Part shown: piece by piece, positions 7,869 to 17,470 of the stretch
Layout of the letters: each line of letters opens with the position of its first letter
How positions within the stretch are numbered: the first letter of the stretch is position 1
Source of the DNA: Alphaproteobacteria bacterium
Lineage (GTDB): Bacteria; Pseudomonadota; Alphaproteobacteria; Acetobacterales; Acetobacteraceae
Direction of reading: 5' to 3'
DNA: 64,000 bases
NCBI GenBank assembly: GCA_016869715.1
Contig: VGDM01000008.1
Coordinates: 1-64,000, forward strand
Position numbers and translations under genes: made by a program
The notes under the pieces: model-generated
Told to the model about the DNA's origin: nothing
The model's database searches: none
The model's input: the letters and a program-made list of their open reading frames with translations, nothing else

Positions 7869-9341
7869 ATGACGAAGCTAATCCTGCTAGGCCCCGCGCA
7901 GGCGCAAAAACGCCACCGGGCACGTAGTGCCGATAGCGCGCTGATCCTGCCGGTGAAGGCGGGTGAAGCGCCAGCAGATGCGGCACTCGCGGCAGCGGCA
8001 AAGGCAGCGCGCTTTACAGGCAAGGTCGGAGTGGCACTTGCCGTGCCGGGCATGCACGGCTTCACCATCCTGGCCGGCATTGGCAATGGGCGGGCGATAA
8101 GTGATTGGGAAGCGGGCGGTGGTGCCGGCATGGCTGCGGCAGCAGGCCGCGCGCAGGCGGTATTGTTGGCCGAGAACGCCTCATCGGAACAGGCCGCCTG
8201 CTTCGCTGCCGGGGCGCTGCTGAATGCCTGGCGCTTCAATGCGCTGCGTGATGCCAGCAAGGATAAGGATGCACCACCCGCGAAGGTGACTTTGGCAGTC
8301 GCGAAGCCTGCCGAGGTGGAAGCGGCCTGGGCGCGCGCGGAAGCCATGCTGCGCGGCGTGCGTTTCGCGCGCGATCTGGTGGCGGAACCGGGCAATCGGC
8401 TGAACCCCGCAAGCTTCGCCGAAAGGCTGCGCGGCTTGCGCGATGTCGGTCTGAAGGTTGAAGTGCTGAACGGCAAGCGCCTCGCCGCGCTTGGCATGGG
8501 CGCGCTATGCGCCGTGGGCGGCGGGGCGGAACATGGACCACGCCTTGTTGTGCTGGGTTGGCCCGGCAAGATCAAAGCCGCGCCGATTGCCTTTATCGGG
8601 AAGGGGATTTGTTTTGACACGGGCGGCATTTCCATCAAGCCGGCTGCCGGCATGGAGGAAATGCGCGGCGATATGGCAGGCGCGGCGGCGGCAGCAGGTG
8701 CGATGCTGACACTAGCCTTGCGGCAATCTCCCGCACCGGCGGTGGCGGTTTTGGCGCTGGCGGAAAACGCCCTTGGCGCGGCTTCCTATCGGCCCGGCGA
8801 TATTCTGCGCACCCATAGCGGCAAGACGATTGAGGTATTAGACACGGATGCGGAAGGAAGGTTGATTTTGGCTGACGCGCTTTCCTATACCGCCCAGCGT
8901 TTCCGCCCGCGTGCCATGATTGATCTGGCGACGCTGACAGGCAGCATCATCACCGCTCTTGGCCATCAACGTGCGGGCATCTTCGGCAATGATGAAGTAC
9001 TCACCACCGCGCTGATGGCAGCGGGGGAAGACGTGACCGAACGGCTTTGGCCCATGCCGATTGATGATGAGCACAGGGAGGTTCTCAACAGCGACATCGC
9101 CGATCTGCGCCACTGCGCGCCCGCGGGCAGCGGCGCCTGGGGCGGGCGTTTCCTGTCCGATGCCTGCCACGCGGCGGCCTTCCTGCGAGAATTCGCCGGC
9201 AGCACCACCTGGGCGCATCTGGATATCGCAGGGGTTGAAGCGCGCGAGGAGGCGGCACCACTCGGGCCGAAAGGGCCAAGCGGTTTTGGCGTGCGCCTGC
9301 TGGATCGTTTGGTTGCCATGCGCTTTGAACGCGACGCATGA
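7869..9341 (+). CDS. Second M17 leucyl-aminopeptidase-family protein
   Basis: This 490-residue paralogue of the preceding pepA keeps every catalytic motif: GKGICFDTGGISIKP, GDMAGAAAAAG, and DTDAEGRL in place of NTDAEGRL. The C-terminal half is much more similar to pepA than the N-terminal half, as expected if the N-terminal domain has diverged in oligomer or DNA contacts. It starts 21 bases after pepA and overlaps holC by four bases, so the three form one operon. It is probably an active aminopeptidase with a different specificity; a change of role cannot be excluded. Confidence 0.9.
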   Translation: MTKLILLGPAQAQKRHRARSADSALILPVKAGEAPADAALAAAAKAARFTGKVGVALAVPGMHGFTILAGIGNGRAISDWEAGGGAGMAAAAGRAQAVLLAENASSEQAACFAAGALLNAWRFNALRDASKDKDAPPAKVTLAVAKPAEVEAAWARAEAMLRGVRFARDLVAEPGNRLNPASFAERLRGLRDVGLKVEVLNGKRLAALGMGALCAVGGGAEHGPRLVVLGWPGKIKAAPIAFIGKGICFDTGGISIKPAAGMEEMRGDMAGAAAAAGAMLTLALRQSPAPAVAVLALAENALGAASYRPGDILRTHSGKTIEVLDTDAEGRLILADALSYTAQRFRPRAMIDLATLTGSIITALGHQRAGIFGNDEVLTTALMAAGEDVTERLWPMPIDDEHREVLNSDIADLRHCAPAGSGAWGGRFLSDACHAAAFLREFAGSTTWAHLDIAGVEAREEAAPLGPKGPSGFGVRLLDRLVAMRFERDA

Positions 9342-9805
9342 CTGACATCGGCTTCTATCACCTGACGCGTAGCAAATTGCAGGAAGCGCTGCCCAAGCTT
9401 TTGGGCCGCGTGCTGGATGCGGGCGGGCGCGGCCTTATCCTTTGTACCGATGCGGAACGCGCGCGCGCCCTGGATGCGGCGCTTTGGCTACCCACCGATC
9501 CGCCCTGGCTGCCGCATGGCCTGGCGGGCGGGGAACATGACGCGGCGCAGCCCTTGCTGATCGCCGATCAGGATATCCCACCCGCCAATGACGCACGCTT
9601 TCTGGTGCTGGTGGATGGCGCAGCGTCTGCGCGGCTTGCCGAATATGATCGCGTGCTCGATCTTTTCGATGGCGGTGATGAGGCGGCAGTCGCGGCAGCG
9701 CGGGCGCGCTGGGTGACTGCCAAGGAAGCCGGGCATAGCCTGACCTATTGGCAGCAAACCGCTCGTGGCTGGGAGAAAAAAGCGAGCCACCTGTCGGCAT
9801 CTTGA
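9338..9805 (+). CDS. holC: DNA polymerase III chi subunit
   Basis: The 155-residue protein matches HolC, the clamp-loader accessory subunit that links the replicase to single-stranded-DNA-binding protein. It has the N-terminal [17 protein letters not shown] helix, the segment [16 protein letters not shown] (a WxxxxxxFLPHG-like motif), and the [15 protein letters not shown] helix near the C-terminus. The ATG overlaps the stop of the upstream aminopeptidase gene (ATGA), which indicates translational coupling. Linkage to pepA is common in proteobacteria and supports the call. Confidence 0.9.
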   Translation: MTDIGFYHLTRSKLQEALPKLLGRVLDAGGRGLILCTDAERARALDAALWLPTDPPWLPHGLAGGEHDAAQPLLIADQDIPPANDARFLVLVDGAASARLAEYDRVLDLFDGGDEAAVAAARARWVTAKEAGHSLTYWQQTARGWEKKASHLSAS

Positions 9806-9857
9806 CCCTTCCCGCCACCGCCCCCTACACGAAACACCTCATTTGGGAACGCCTTTC

Positions 9858-10742
9858 ATGACTGATACCGCCCAGGACCAAATGGAAATCCTGGCAGGGG
9901 CTCTGCCCTTCCTGAAGCGCTACGATGATCAGATCGTCGTGGTGAAATATGGCGGCCACGCCATGGGGGAAGAGGAAACCGCGCTCCGCTTTGGCCGCGA
10001 TATCGCGCTGCTGGAACAGGTGGGCGTGAACCCTGTGGTGGTGCATGGCGGCGGGCCGCAAATCAATGCCATGCTGAAGCGGCTGGATGTGAAATCCACC
10101 TTCGTGCAGGGGCTGCGCGTGACCGATGCCGCCATGCTGGATGTGGTGGAAATGGTCCTCGCCGGGCCGGTGAACAAGCAAGTGGCGGAAGCCATCACCC
10201 GCGCGGGCGTCATGGCGGTTGGGATTTCCGGCAAGGATGGTGGATTGGTGCGGGCACGCAAGCTTACGCGCACTTACCGCGACCAGGACAGCAGTATCGA
10301 GAAAGTGCTTGATCTTGGCTTTGTGGGGGAACCGGAAGCCATCAATCCGCGCGTGCTGGAATTGATGATTGGCGCGGATATCGTGCCCGTGGTGGCGCCA
10401 GTTGGCGTTGGTGCCGATGGCCAGACCTATAACATCAATGCCGATACGGTGGCCGGCGCTATTGCCGGCGCGCTTTCCGCTGAGAGGCTTCTGATGCTGA
10501 CCGATGTGCGCGGCGTGCTTGGCCCGGATGGCAATTTCATTCCCGAAATGACGGTTGCGGAAGTCAAGCAAGGCATCGCCGATGGCTGGATTTCCGGCGG
10601 CATGATCCCGAAGGTCGAAACCTGCATCTATGCGGTCGAACAGGGCGTGAAGGGTGCGGTGATCCTGGATGGCCGCGTGCCGCATGCGGTGTTGCGCGAA
10701 TTGTTCACCGATGGTGGGGCAGGCACGCTGATCCGGCCGTGA
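9858..10742 (+). CDS. argB: N-acetylglutamate kinase
   Basis: This enzyme phosphorylates N-acetyl-L-glutamate in the second step of arginine synthesis. The 294-residue protein has the amino-acid-kinase fold: [10 protein letters not shown] near the N-terminus, [10 protein letters not shown], the GISGKDGGL loop, [15 protein letters not shown] and the ATP-binding [12 protein letters not shown]. The N-terminal helix (residues 1-20) is the type seen in hexameric, arginine-inhibited enzymes. ATG 9858 is chosen because upstream codons run back into holC and show no kinase similarity. Its partner argC lies 15 kb away. Its 3' end overlaps the convergent DUF2336 gene by 38 bases. Confidence 0.95.
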   Translation: MTDTAQDQMEILAGALPFLKRYDDQIVVVKYGGHAMGEEETALRFGRDIALLEQVGVNPVVVHGGGPQINAMLKRLDVKSTFVQGLRVTDAAMLDVVEMVLAGPVNKQVAEAITRAGVMAVGISGKDGGLVRARKLTRTYRDQDSSIEKVLDLGFVGEPEAINPRVLELMIGADIVPVVAPVGVGADGQTYNINADTVAGAIAGALSAERLLMLTDVRGVLGPDGNFIPEMTVAEVKQGIADGWISGGMIPKVETCIYAVEQGVKGAVILDGRVPHAVLRELFTDGGAGTLIRP

Positions 10743-11718
10743 AGGGCGGCGCCACGTAAAGCTTAGAAACGCGGCCCACCATTATCCGTGCGCCCGACCA
10801 TGGATTTTGCCGGAAAGCCATGCTGACAGGGTCTATCTGCCAGCCTCCCACTCCACCAGGCAGATTAGGCTGCGGCAAGCCCAGGCGATCTGCCACATAT
10901 TGGCGAATGCGAAACAGCAGCGCAGGGTTCACATCCTGACGCTGCATAAGGGGGCGCAGCAGCGAAGCGGCCACCACACTGGCCAACCGGATGGCGGTAT
11001 CGGGGGTGAGTGCGGGCCGCGCCATTAGGCTTGGGAACCATTCTGGATTGAAGCCCGCCCGGTTCAGCACATCTTCCATGCTGGCGGCGCGAAGCTTGGC
11101 ACTGGCATTTTCCAGTGTCAGCCCGATCGCGAGCCGATCACCCTGGGCGATCAGCGCATCTGTCACGGCCTCCCCAATGCCATTGCGGCGGGCAACTGCC
11201 TGCAAGGTTGCCGGAGTGGGTGGGGTTTCCACCAGCGCTAATAAATTTTCCTCTGTCTATACGGGCGAAAGGCAGATGACAGGCTCTGCCACGCGGATCT
11301 CCGTATCCATGGCAAGGCGCAAGACAGCATCATGCGGCACTGTCGAAAGATGTTCGGCGGCGTCTGCGATGATGAAGCGAATTTGCGCGACAACATCCTC
11401 GGCCAGTTGCAACAAAATCGGCACCACCACCTGCGACACGCGATCATGGCTGGATGTGGTGAGAGAGAGCAATAAATCCGCAACACGCCGAGCCAGCGCT
11501 TCGCGGACAGCAGCATTTTCATCCTCCGTCAGGGTCTGCAAAACCGAAAAAGGCACCCGAGAATTTGCAATCACACTGGCCCGGACGCGCGGTTCCTCAT
11601 CCTTGGAGAGAAAGGCCAGCACCTCATGCGGCGTGGTCGCATTGCGCGCCAGCATGGCCCGTGTGCCGGCATCACTGTCCCGCGCCAGGCGCAGCAGGTT
11701 TTCGACCGTACCGCTCAT
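10705..11718 (-). pseudogene. DUF2336 family protein interrupted by an in-frame TAG
   Basis: Two open segments, 11257-11718 and 10705-11232, lie in the same frame and read as one 338-codon DUF2336 protein split by a single TAG at 11257-11259. The break falls in a segment reading CLSPV-stop-TEENLLALVETPP. Family members commonly have a Leu there, so a TTG-to-TAG change is the simplest cause. The N-terminal half has HEAT-like helical repeats (EPRVRASVIAN, NAAVREALARRVADLLL). DUF2336 proteins are widespread in alphaproteobacteria and poorly characterised. A GTG at 11232 could restart the C-terminal part. Suppression or a sequencing error are alternatives to true loss. Confidence 0.75.
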
Positions 11719-11891
11719 GCTGAGGCCCGGATGGCTTCGGGAGATGAGGGGCAGGCAGCCCTTCGGCTTTCGCGAATGGAACGCATGGGCGCATATTCAC
11801 CATGGCTGCCCAATCTTTTGTTACCGGCAAGCGTTGACAGCGCCCCCGCCCCGCCGCATGGGAAGCTCACTTTGCCGGAGAAACCCGCCCC

Positions 11892-12728
11892 ATGAACATG
11901 ACCGACCTTCAAGCCCGAATCGAAGCGCTCTGGGCCTGCCGCGACCAGCTTTCCCCTGCCACCACCGGCGCTGATCGGGCATCGGTTGAAGAGGCGCTGG
12001 AGATGCTCGGTTCCGGCCAGGCACGCGTCGCAGAGCCCGATGGGAATGGCGGCTGGAAGGTCAATCAGTGGTTGAAGCAGGCAGTGCTGATGTCCTTCCG
12101 GCTGGCCGATTCGGCGCCGATGGATATTTCGACCGGTGCCTATGACAAGGTGCCGCTGAAATTCGAAGGCTGGGGTGAAAATCGCTTTCGCGAAGCGGGC
12201 TTCCGCGTGGTGCCGGGCGCGGTGGTGCGCCGTTCCGCCTACATCGCGCGCAATGTCGTGCTGATGCCATCCTTCGTGAATCTCGGCGCGCGCGTTGAGG
12301 AAAACACCATGGTGGATACCTGGGCCACTGTCGGTTCCTGCGCACAAATCGGCAAGAATGTGCATCTTTCGGGCGGCGTTGGCATTGGCGGTGTGTTGGA
12401 ACCGCTGCAAGCGAACCCTGTCGTCATCGAAGATGATTGCTTCATCGGCGCACGGTCCGAAGTGGTGGAAGGCGTGATCGTGGAACGCGGATGCGTGCTT
12501 TCCATGGGCGTTTTCATCAGTGCCACCACCAAGATCGTGGACCGCAGCACGGGCGAACTTTTCATGGGCCGCGTGCCTCCCTATTCCGTCGTGGTGCCGG
12601 GTTCCTTGCCAGGCAAGCCACTGCCGGACGGCTCGCCGGGGCCTTCGCTTTATTGCGCAGTGATTGTGAAGCGCGTGGATGCACAAACCCGGGCGAAAAC
12701 CGCGATCAACGATTTGCTGCGTGACTGA
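11892..12728 (+). CDS. dapD: 2,3,4,5-tetrahydropyridine-2,6-dicarboxylate N-succinyltransferase
   Basis: It transfers succinyl from succinyl-CoA to tetrahydrodipicolinate in the succinylase branch of lysine and meso-diaminopimelate synthesis. The 278-residue protein has an N-terminal helical domain, a left-handed beta-helix with hexapeptide repeats ([17 protein letters not shown] onwards, [25 protein letters not shown]) and the C-terminal [12 protein letters not shown] segment. It overlaps dapE by eight bases, so the two consecutive pathway steps flanking dapC are coupled. The next in-frame ATG (11898) is a possible alternative start. Confidence 0.96.
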   Translation: MNMTDLQARIEALWACRDQLSPATTGADRASVEEALEMLGSGQARVAEPDGNGGWKVNQWLKQAVLMSFRLADSAPMDISTGAYDKVPLKFEGWGENRFREAGFRVVPGAVVRRSAYIARNVVLMPSFVNLGARVEENTMVDTWATVGSCAQIGKNVHLSGGVGIGGVLEPLQANPVVIEDDCFIGARSEVVEGVIVERGCVLSMGVFISATTKIVDRSTGELFMGRVPPYSVVVPGSLPGKPLPDGSPGPSLYCAVIVKRVDAQTRAKTAINDLLRD

Positions 12729-13845
12729 TCCGATCCCCCTGCTGCAGGCGCTGATCCGCTGCCCTTCCGTGACACCGGAGGAAGGCGGTGCGCTTGGCGT
12801 GCTGGAAGCGGCGTTGATACCGCTCGGCTTCACCTGCACGCGTCTGAAATTCGCCGAGGTTGATAATCTTTTCGCCCGGCGCGGCCGGCATGGGCCGCAT
12901 TTCTGTTACGCGGGGCATACGGATGTGGTGCCGGTGGGCGACCTCGCTGGTTGGAAGCATGATCCTTTCGGCGCGGAGGTCGCCGATGGCATGATCTATG
13001 GCCGCGGCGCCTGCGATATGAAGGGCAGCATCGCGGCCTTCATCGCGGGGCTGACTGATTTTCTTGCGCTGCGGCCGGATCATCAGGGTAGCATCAGCCT
13101 GGTGATTACGGGTGATGAGGAAGGGCCTTCCATCAATGGCACTGCCAAGGTGCTGGAATGGATGGCAGACAATAATCAAAGCCCCGATATGGCGCTGGTG
13201 GGGGAGCCGACTTCCAAGGTGAAGATTGGCGATACGCTGAAGATCGGTCGGCGCGGATCGATGACGGCACATGTTACGGTGCATGGCGTCCAAGGCCATT
13301 CCGCCTATCCGGAACGGGCCGATAACCCGATCCATCGGCTGATGCGCGCGCTCAATCGCCTGACCGCCGAGCCTCTGGATAATGGCAGTGATTGGTTCCA
13401 GCCATCCACACTGCAAGTGACCGGGTTTGATGTCGGCAGTAGTGCCTCCAACGTCATACCTGCTTCCGCCAAAGCATTTTTGAATATCCGCTTCAATGAT
13501 CTGCATCGCAGCACTGGATTGACGCAGCGCATTCGTGCCGTACTGGAAGAAGAAGCGCCGAACCATGATCTGAAAGTCACGGTGTCCGGCGAAAGCTTCC
13601 TGACCGAACCGGGGCCGTTTGTTGCCGGGTTGCAACGCGCCATTGAACGCGCAACGGGCGCGCAGGCCAAGCTTGATACGGGCGGCGGCACATCCGATGC
13701 GCGCTTCATCACGCGCTATTGCCCCGTTGCCGAATTGGGCGCGGTGGGGGCGACCATGCATAAGGTGGATGAATGCGCGCCGATTGACGAGCTGCGTGAC
13801 CTTGCGGGGCTCTATCGCATGGTACTTGAGGAGCTGGTCGGCTGA
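12721..13845 (+). CDS. dapE: Succinyl-diaminopimelate desuccinylase
   Basis: This dizinc M20 peptidase-family enzyme releases succinate from N-succinyl-LL-diaminopimelate. The 374-residue protein shows the zinc ligands and catalytic residues: [39 protein letters not shown], and near the C-terminus GGGTSDARF and HKVDECAP. I place the start at GTG 12721, inside the dapD stop region, because the protein then begins [22 protein letters not shown] as in the family. The upstream ATG (12679) would add dapD-frame-shadow sequence. It works directly with dapD. Confidence 0.95.
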   Translation: MTDPIPLLQALIRCPSVTPEEGGALGVLEAALIPLGFTCTRLKFAEVDNLFARRGRHGPHFCYAGHTDVVPVGDLAGWKHDPFGAEVADGMIYGRGACDMKGSIAAFIAGLTDFLALRPDHQGSISLVITGDEEGPSINGTAKVLEWMADNNQSPDMALVGEPTSKVKIGDTLKIGRRGSMTAHVTVHGVQGHSAYPERADNPIHRLMRALNRLTAEPLDNGSDWFQPSTLQVTGFDVGSSASNVIPASAKAFLNIRFNDLHRSTGLTQRIRAVLEEEAPNHDLKVTVSGESFLTEPGPFVAGLQRAIERATGAQAKLDTGGGTSDARFITRYCPVAELGAVGATMHKVDECAPIDELRDLAGLYRMVLEELVG

Positions 13846-13892
13846 GCAGCGCACTGCCAGGCGGTGTCGCCCGCGCGCTGGCCGGCGCCTTC

Positions 13893-14402
13893 ATGCTGGC
13901 ACGTGGGCGGGCAGCGGGGCTGGCGGTGTTTGAAAACACGCTGCCTGTCGCCGCCTATTCCTTTCGCGCGGCGGCGATCTGCCTGCCGATCTTCCTGTCC
14001 TTCAAGGATCAGACCAGCACGCCCGATGATGTGGTGCTTAGGCTTTTCGTGGATTTCTTGCTGTTCGCGGCTTCCTGGGCTGGGTTTGCCTTGGCGTCAC
14101 TTTCTCTGGCCAGGGCGCTGGGTGTCGCGGCTTCCTGGCCGCGTTTCATTGCCGCCTGGAATTGGTCTGCGGTGGCGCAGTATCTGGCACTCGCAGTGCT
14201 GAGCCTGCCCGGATTGCTCCAGGGCAAGGGCGGTTTGGTTGACCTTGGCGGATTATTAGCGCTGTTTTACGCGCTTTGGATGAAATGGTTCATTGCGCGC
14301 CATGCGCTACGCCTGACAACACTCGGCGCGGCCGGCTTTGTCGGGTTTGATCTCGGCACCGCGATTTTCTTGGGCGGCTTTGCGGCGCGCATTACAGTGT
14401 GA
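13893..14402 (+). CDS. Predicted integral membrane protein, unknown function
   Basis: The protein of at least 169 residues has four or five hydrophobic segments (around residues 20-40, 50-75, 90-110, 115-135 and 145-165) and no motif I recognise. It follows dapE with no terminator and may be co-transcribed. No ATG exists upstream of 13893 in this frame, yet the frame is open back to 13830 and reads plausible protein from a CTG at 13842 that has GAGGAG nine bases before it. The true start may therefore be CTG 13842, making 186 residues. It has no resemblance to lysine-pathway enzymes. Confidence 0.65.
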   Translation: MLARGRAAGLAVFENTLPVAAYSFRAAAICLPIFLSFKDQTSTPDDVVLRLFVDFLLFAASWAGFALASLSLARALGVAASWPRFIAAWNWSAVAQYLALAVLSLPGLLQGKGGLVDLGGLLALFYALWMKWFIARHALRLTTLGAAGFVGFDLGTAIFLGGFAARITV

Positions 14403-14412
14403 TGATTGCGGC

Positions 14413-15735
14413 CTATTGCAGGAATTCAGGCGAAATGAGTTTTGGCAGGATCAATGACACATCCGGCCACATGATCACCAGGCCCAGCACCGCCAGCATG
14501 GGCAGCAGCATGATGATGGTATCCTTCATCACAGCGCCCATCTTCATGCCCGCCACATGGCAGGCAATCATCAGACATAAGCCATAAGGCGGCGTCACCA
14601 GCCCGAAAGCCAGGCTCACAATCCCGATCATGGCGAAATGTACGGGATGAATGCCGACTTCCATCGCGAGCGGCTGCAGAATGGCACCGACGATGATGAT
14701 GGCCGGGATAGCATCCAGAAAGCACCCCACCACCAGGAAGACGCCTGCGACGAAAAATCCTGTCGTAATCTTGCCCATGCCCCAGGCGGAAACGCCGGTC
14801 AGAATGGCTTCCGGGATTTTGTAATAGGCGAGCAACCAGCCAAAGGCCGAAGCGGTGCCAACGCAAAACAGCGCCACCGCTGCCAAACGGCCCGTCTCTC
14901 CGAGTGCACCATAAAGCCCCTGCAAATCAATCTGCCGATAGACAACTAGTGAAAGCACCCCGGCATACAGCACGGCGATGCAGGCACTTTCGGTTGCGGT
15001 AAACCAGCCGAAAATCTTGCCACCGATAATGATGAAGGGTGTCATCAGCGCCGGTAAGGAAATCCAGGTGGCAAAACCAACTTCCTTGAGATTCGCGCGC
15101 GGATAGGTGGGGTAGCCGCGCCGCTTCGCATAGGCATGCACGGTCGCCATTTGCACAAGGCCAATCAACAGGCCAGGAATGATGCCCGCCAGAAATAGCG
15201 CGCCGATTGAAACCGTCAGCACGCCGCCCCAGACAATCATCAGAATGGAGGGCGGAATGATGACCGCGAGCACCGCAGAAACCGCCGTGATGGCGACCGA
15301 GAAACTGTCATCAAAGCCTTCGCGCCGCTGCGCTTCGATGAAGATCTTGGACTGCGATGCGGCATCCGCCGTGCTGCTGCCGCTGATGCCGGCGAAGAAG
15401 ATCGAAAGCACGACATTGATCTGCGCAAGCCCGCCCGGAAAATGCCCGACCAGGGCGCGCGATAGCCGCACCAGCCGATCAGTAATGCCGCCCACATTCA
15501 TCAAATTGGCCGTCAGCAGAAAGAAGGGTACCGCCAGCAGGATGAAGGAATTATAGGCGTTGAAGGTTTCCTGCATTAGCGTCATGGCACCAAGGCGCGG
15601 TTCAATCATCATCACCGGCAGGCAAGCCATGCCAAGCGCCACCGCCACTGGTACGCGCAACGCAAGGAGTGCGGAGAACCCGCCGAACAGAAACCAGGCC
15701 GCTTCCCCCGGCGCCAATACATTGCCGCCCATCAT
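14413..15735 (-). CDS. dctM: TRAP transporter large permease subunit (DctM)
   Basis: This is the sodium-coupled channel subunit of a tripartite ATP-independent periplasmic transporter. The 440-residue protein has about twelve membrane segments, the conserved VPFFLLTANLMN and FFAGISGSSTADAASQSKI motifs, and IIPPSILMIVWG. Its ATG overlaps the dctQ stop by four bases. With dctQ and dctP it forms a complete transporter operon transcribed leftwards. The substrate is unknown; TRAP systems usually take up carboxylates or related organic acids. Confidence 0.95.
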   Translation of the reverse strand: MMGGNVLAPGEAAWFLFGGFSALLALRVPVAVALGMACLPVMMIEPRLGAMTLMQETFNAYNSFILLAVPFFLLTANLMNVGGITDRLVRLSRALVGHFPGGLAQINVVLSIFFAGISGSSTADAASQSKIFIEAQRREGFDDSFSVAITAVSAVLAVIIPPSILMIVWGGVLTVSIGALFLAGIIPGLLIGLVQMATVHAYAKRRGYPTYPRANLKEVGFATWISLPALMTPFIIIGGKIFGWFTATESACIAVLYAGVLSLVVYRQIDLQGLYGALGETGRLAAVALFCVGTASAFGWLLAYYKIPEAILTGVSAWGMGKITTGFFVAGVFLVVGCFLDAIPAIIIVGAILQPLAMEVGIHPVHFAMIGIVSLAFGLVTPPYGLCLMIACHVAGMKMGAVMKDTIIMLLPMLAVLGLVIMWPDVSLILPKLISPEFLQ

Positions 15736-16241
15736 GGCGCTGCACCCCCAAAAAATGTTTTCAGATTATCATAGAATTTGAGGCCACCAAACAGCAGCCA
15801 GGAAAACCCGAGTATGGGCCAGGCAAGATGGATCAACCAAAGCGGCAATTCGGCTAATTCACTGATGCGAAACCAGGCGAAATCTACGAATTCAATGCCA
15901 TACCAAAAAAAGGCGGCGGCGAAGGCCAGCACGAAAACGCCGCTCACCAGATCAAGCGCGGCGCGCGCACGGCCATGCAGCGTCGGCCATAGATCCACAT
16001 TGAAATGAATGCCTTCCTTCAACCCCACCATGGCACCAATCATGACGGTCCATACCAGCAGGAAGCGCGCCATTTCCTCGGTCCAGATGTAACGCGGCAG
16101 AAAATCGGTAAAGCGCGCAAAAATCTGCAGGGCCACGGGGACGATCAGGATGAGGACGCAAAGCGCCAGCAATAGCGACAGAAACCGGCCATAGACATCA
16201 GCCACTCGCTGCACGGCGTGGCGGAACCCCGTCTCGCGCAT
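15732..16241 (-). CDS. dctQ: TRAP transporter small permease subunit (DctQ)
   Basis: The 169-residue protein has four membrane helices and the family segment TEEMARFLLVWTVMIGAMVGLKEGIHFNVDL, which marks DctQ. It is the small membrane partner of DctM and helps receive substrate from the periplasmic receptor. Start 16241 follows a purine-rich GGGAGGGGG; an ATG 23 codons upstream lies in the intercistronic hairpin region and gives no family match. It sits between dctP and dctM with a four-base overlap with dctM. Confidence 0.92.
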   Translation of the reverse strand: MRETGFRHAVQRVADVYGRFLSLLLALCVLILIVPVALQIFARFTDFLPRYIWTEEMARFLLVWTVMIGAMVGLKEGIHFNVDLWPTLHGRARAALDLVSGVFVLAFAAAFFWYGIEFVDFAWFRISELAELPLWLIHLAWPILGFSWLLFGGLKFYDNLKTFFGGAAP

Positions 16242-16290
16242 GATGCCCCCTCCCCTGCCCCGGCTTTTGAAATTTCTTCTTTTTTGGAAA

Positions 16291-16325
16291 TCGCCTTCCA
16301 GCAGCATCACGCCACTGGAAGGCGA
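16291..16325 (-). promoter_or_regulatory. Intercistronic hairpin between dctP and dctQ
   Basis: An 11-bp perfect inverted repeat (TCGCCTTCCAG and its complement, 13-base loop) lies immediately after the dctP stop, followed on the minus strand by ATTTCCAAAAAAG rather than a T-run. It is more likely an mRNA-stabilising or partially terminating stem-loop, allowing more DctP than DctQM, than a full terminator. Confidence 0.7.
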
Positions 16326-16331
16326 AACCGA

Positions 16332-17333
16332 TTACGATGTCAGCGCATTGATGCGCGCAAAAATGCTCTCAGCGCCGACTTCCTTGGCATAGGCTTCCAT
16401 CACCGGATCGACCGCGCGCTTCAACGCCGCACGATCAGCAAACGGAATGCGCCGGAGCCGCCCTGCACCCTCCAGCGCGGTCAGCTTCTGCCCGTCCTCA
16501 CTGCTTTCCGCTTCACGCCCAAAGGCGCCAGCTTCACGGCCTGCGCGCTTGATTGCCTCCTGCAAGGCGGGCGGCAGGCGGGAGAGCGTTTGGCTCGAAA
16601 AACAGATCGGGCGGATGGTGATGGCGTGTTCGGTCATGATCAGGTTCGGCGCTACTTCAAAGAAGCGCATCGCCTCCACGCCCGCAGCCTCATTCTCACC
16701 GGCTTCGATCACGTTATTCTGGATGCCGTTATAGACTTCATTATAGGCAATCACGGTCGGCGCCATGCCGGCCGCCTGGAAGGTGCGGGACCAGATCGGT
16801 GCGCCCTGCACGCGCACCTTAAGGCCACGCAGTTCCGCCATATTGGTGATACGCTTATTGGCGAAGATATTGCGCACACCGCCACCGGCATAGCCGATCA
16901 GCATCACGCGGGCGCGGCGTTCCACCTCATCCGCCACGGGCGCGAAAAGGTTTTGGTCCAGCACCTGGTTCCAATGCTTCAGGTCACGGAACAGGAAGGG
17001 CGCATCCACAAAGGGGGCGGCGCGGCTGAAGGTGGACATATGCGCGGGCGAGACAATGCCGTAATCCACCGCGCCGCGGCCCGCCGACATATATTCGAAA
17101 TACTGCTTTTCCAGCCCCAGGCTGCTGTTCTTGTGCAGCACGAAATTCACCGGGCCCGCGGTGTAATAGCGCTTCACAAGCTCTTCAAAGCGGACCAGGG
17201 CGCGGGTGAAGACATGTTCATCATTGAACTGCACCGCGCCATTCAGGGTGATGGCCTGCTGCGCCCGTGCCGCGGCCGGCGCGGCCAGGCCCGCAGCTGC
17301 CAGGGTAGCCCCAAGCACTTGCCTACGATTCAT
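16332..17333 (-). CDS. dctP: TRAP transporter periplasmic solute-binding protein (DctP)
   Basis: The 333-residue receptor begins MNRRQVLGATLAAAGLAAPA, a twin-arginine-like signal sequence ending AARAQ. The mature part has the DctP pattern: a VRFEELVKRYY stretch, GAVDYGIVSPAHM, LRGLKVRVQGAPI with the conserved Arg that binds substrate carboxylates, and YNGIQNNVIEAGENE. It is the first gene of dctPQM and the part that decides substrate choice. The divergent SDR gene at 17471 may act on the transported compound, but this is only a neighbourhood inference. Confidence 0.93.
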   Translation of the reverse strand: MNRRQVLGATLAAAGLAAPAAARAQQAITLNGAVQFNDEHVFTRALVRFEELVKRYYTAGPVNFVLHKNSSLGLEKQYFEYMSAGRGAVDYGIVSPAHMSTFSRAAPFVDAPFLFRDLKHWNQVLDQNLFAPVADEVERRARVMLIGYAGGGVRNIFANKRITNMAELRGLKVRVQGAPIWSRTFQAAGMAPTVIAYNEVYNGIQNNVIEAGENEAAGVEAMRFFEVAPNLIMTEHAITIRPICFSSQTLSRLPPALQEAIKRAGREAGAFGREAESSEDGQKLTALEGAGRLRRIPFADRAALKRAVDPVMEAYAKEVGAESIFARINALTS

Positions 17334-17470
17334 GACGTTTCTCCCTTTTTTCGACCGGGGTCATGCTCCGGCTGTTGTGACTATAGGCAGGCATTTCGGC
17401 GCGCGGGAAGCCTTAGGGCTTTTCAGGGCTGATTTTCCTGTCAAAACTTCCGGAACAGGGAGAAAGCGAC

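Noticed and set aside
12706-13854. A 382-codon open frame on the minus strand
   Set aside because: It lies exactly opposite dapE, has no motif, and is a normal effect of high-GC codon use.
16218-17432. A 404-codon open frame on the plus strand
   Set aside because: It lies opposite dctP and dctQ, both of which are clear genes.
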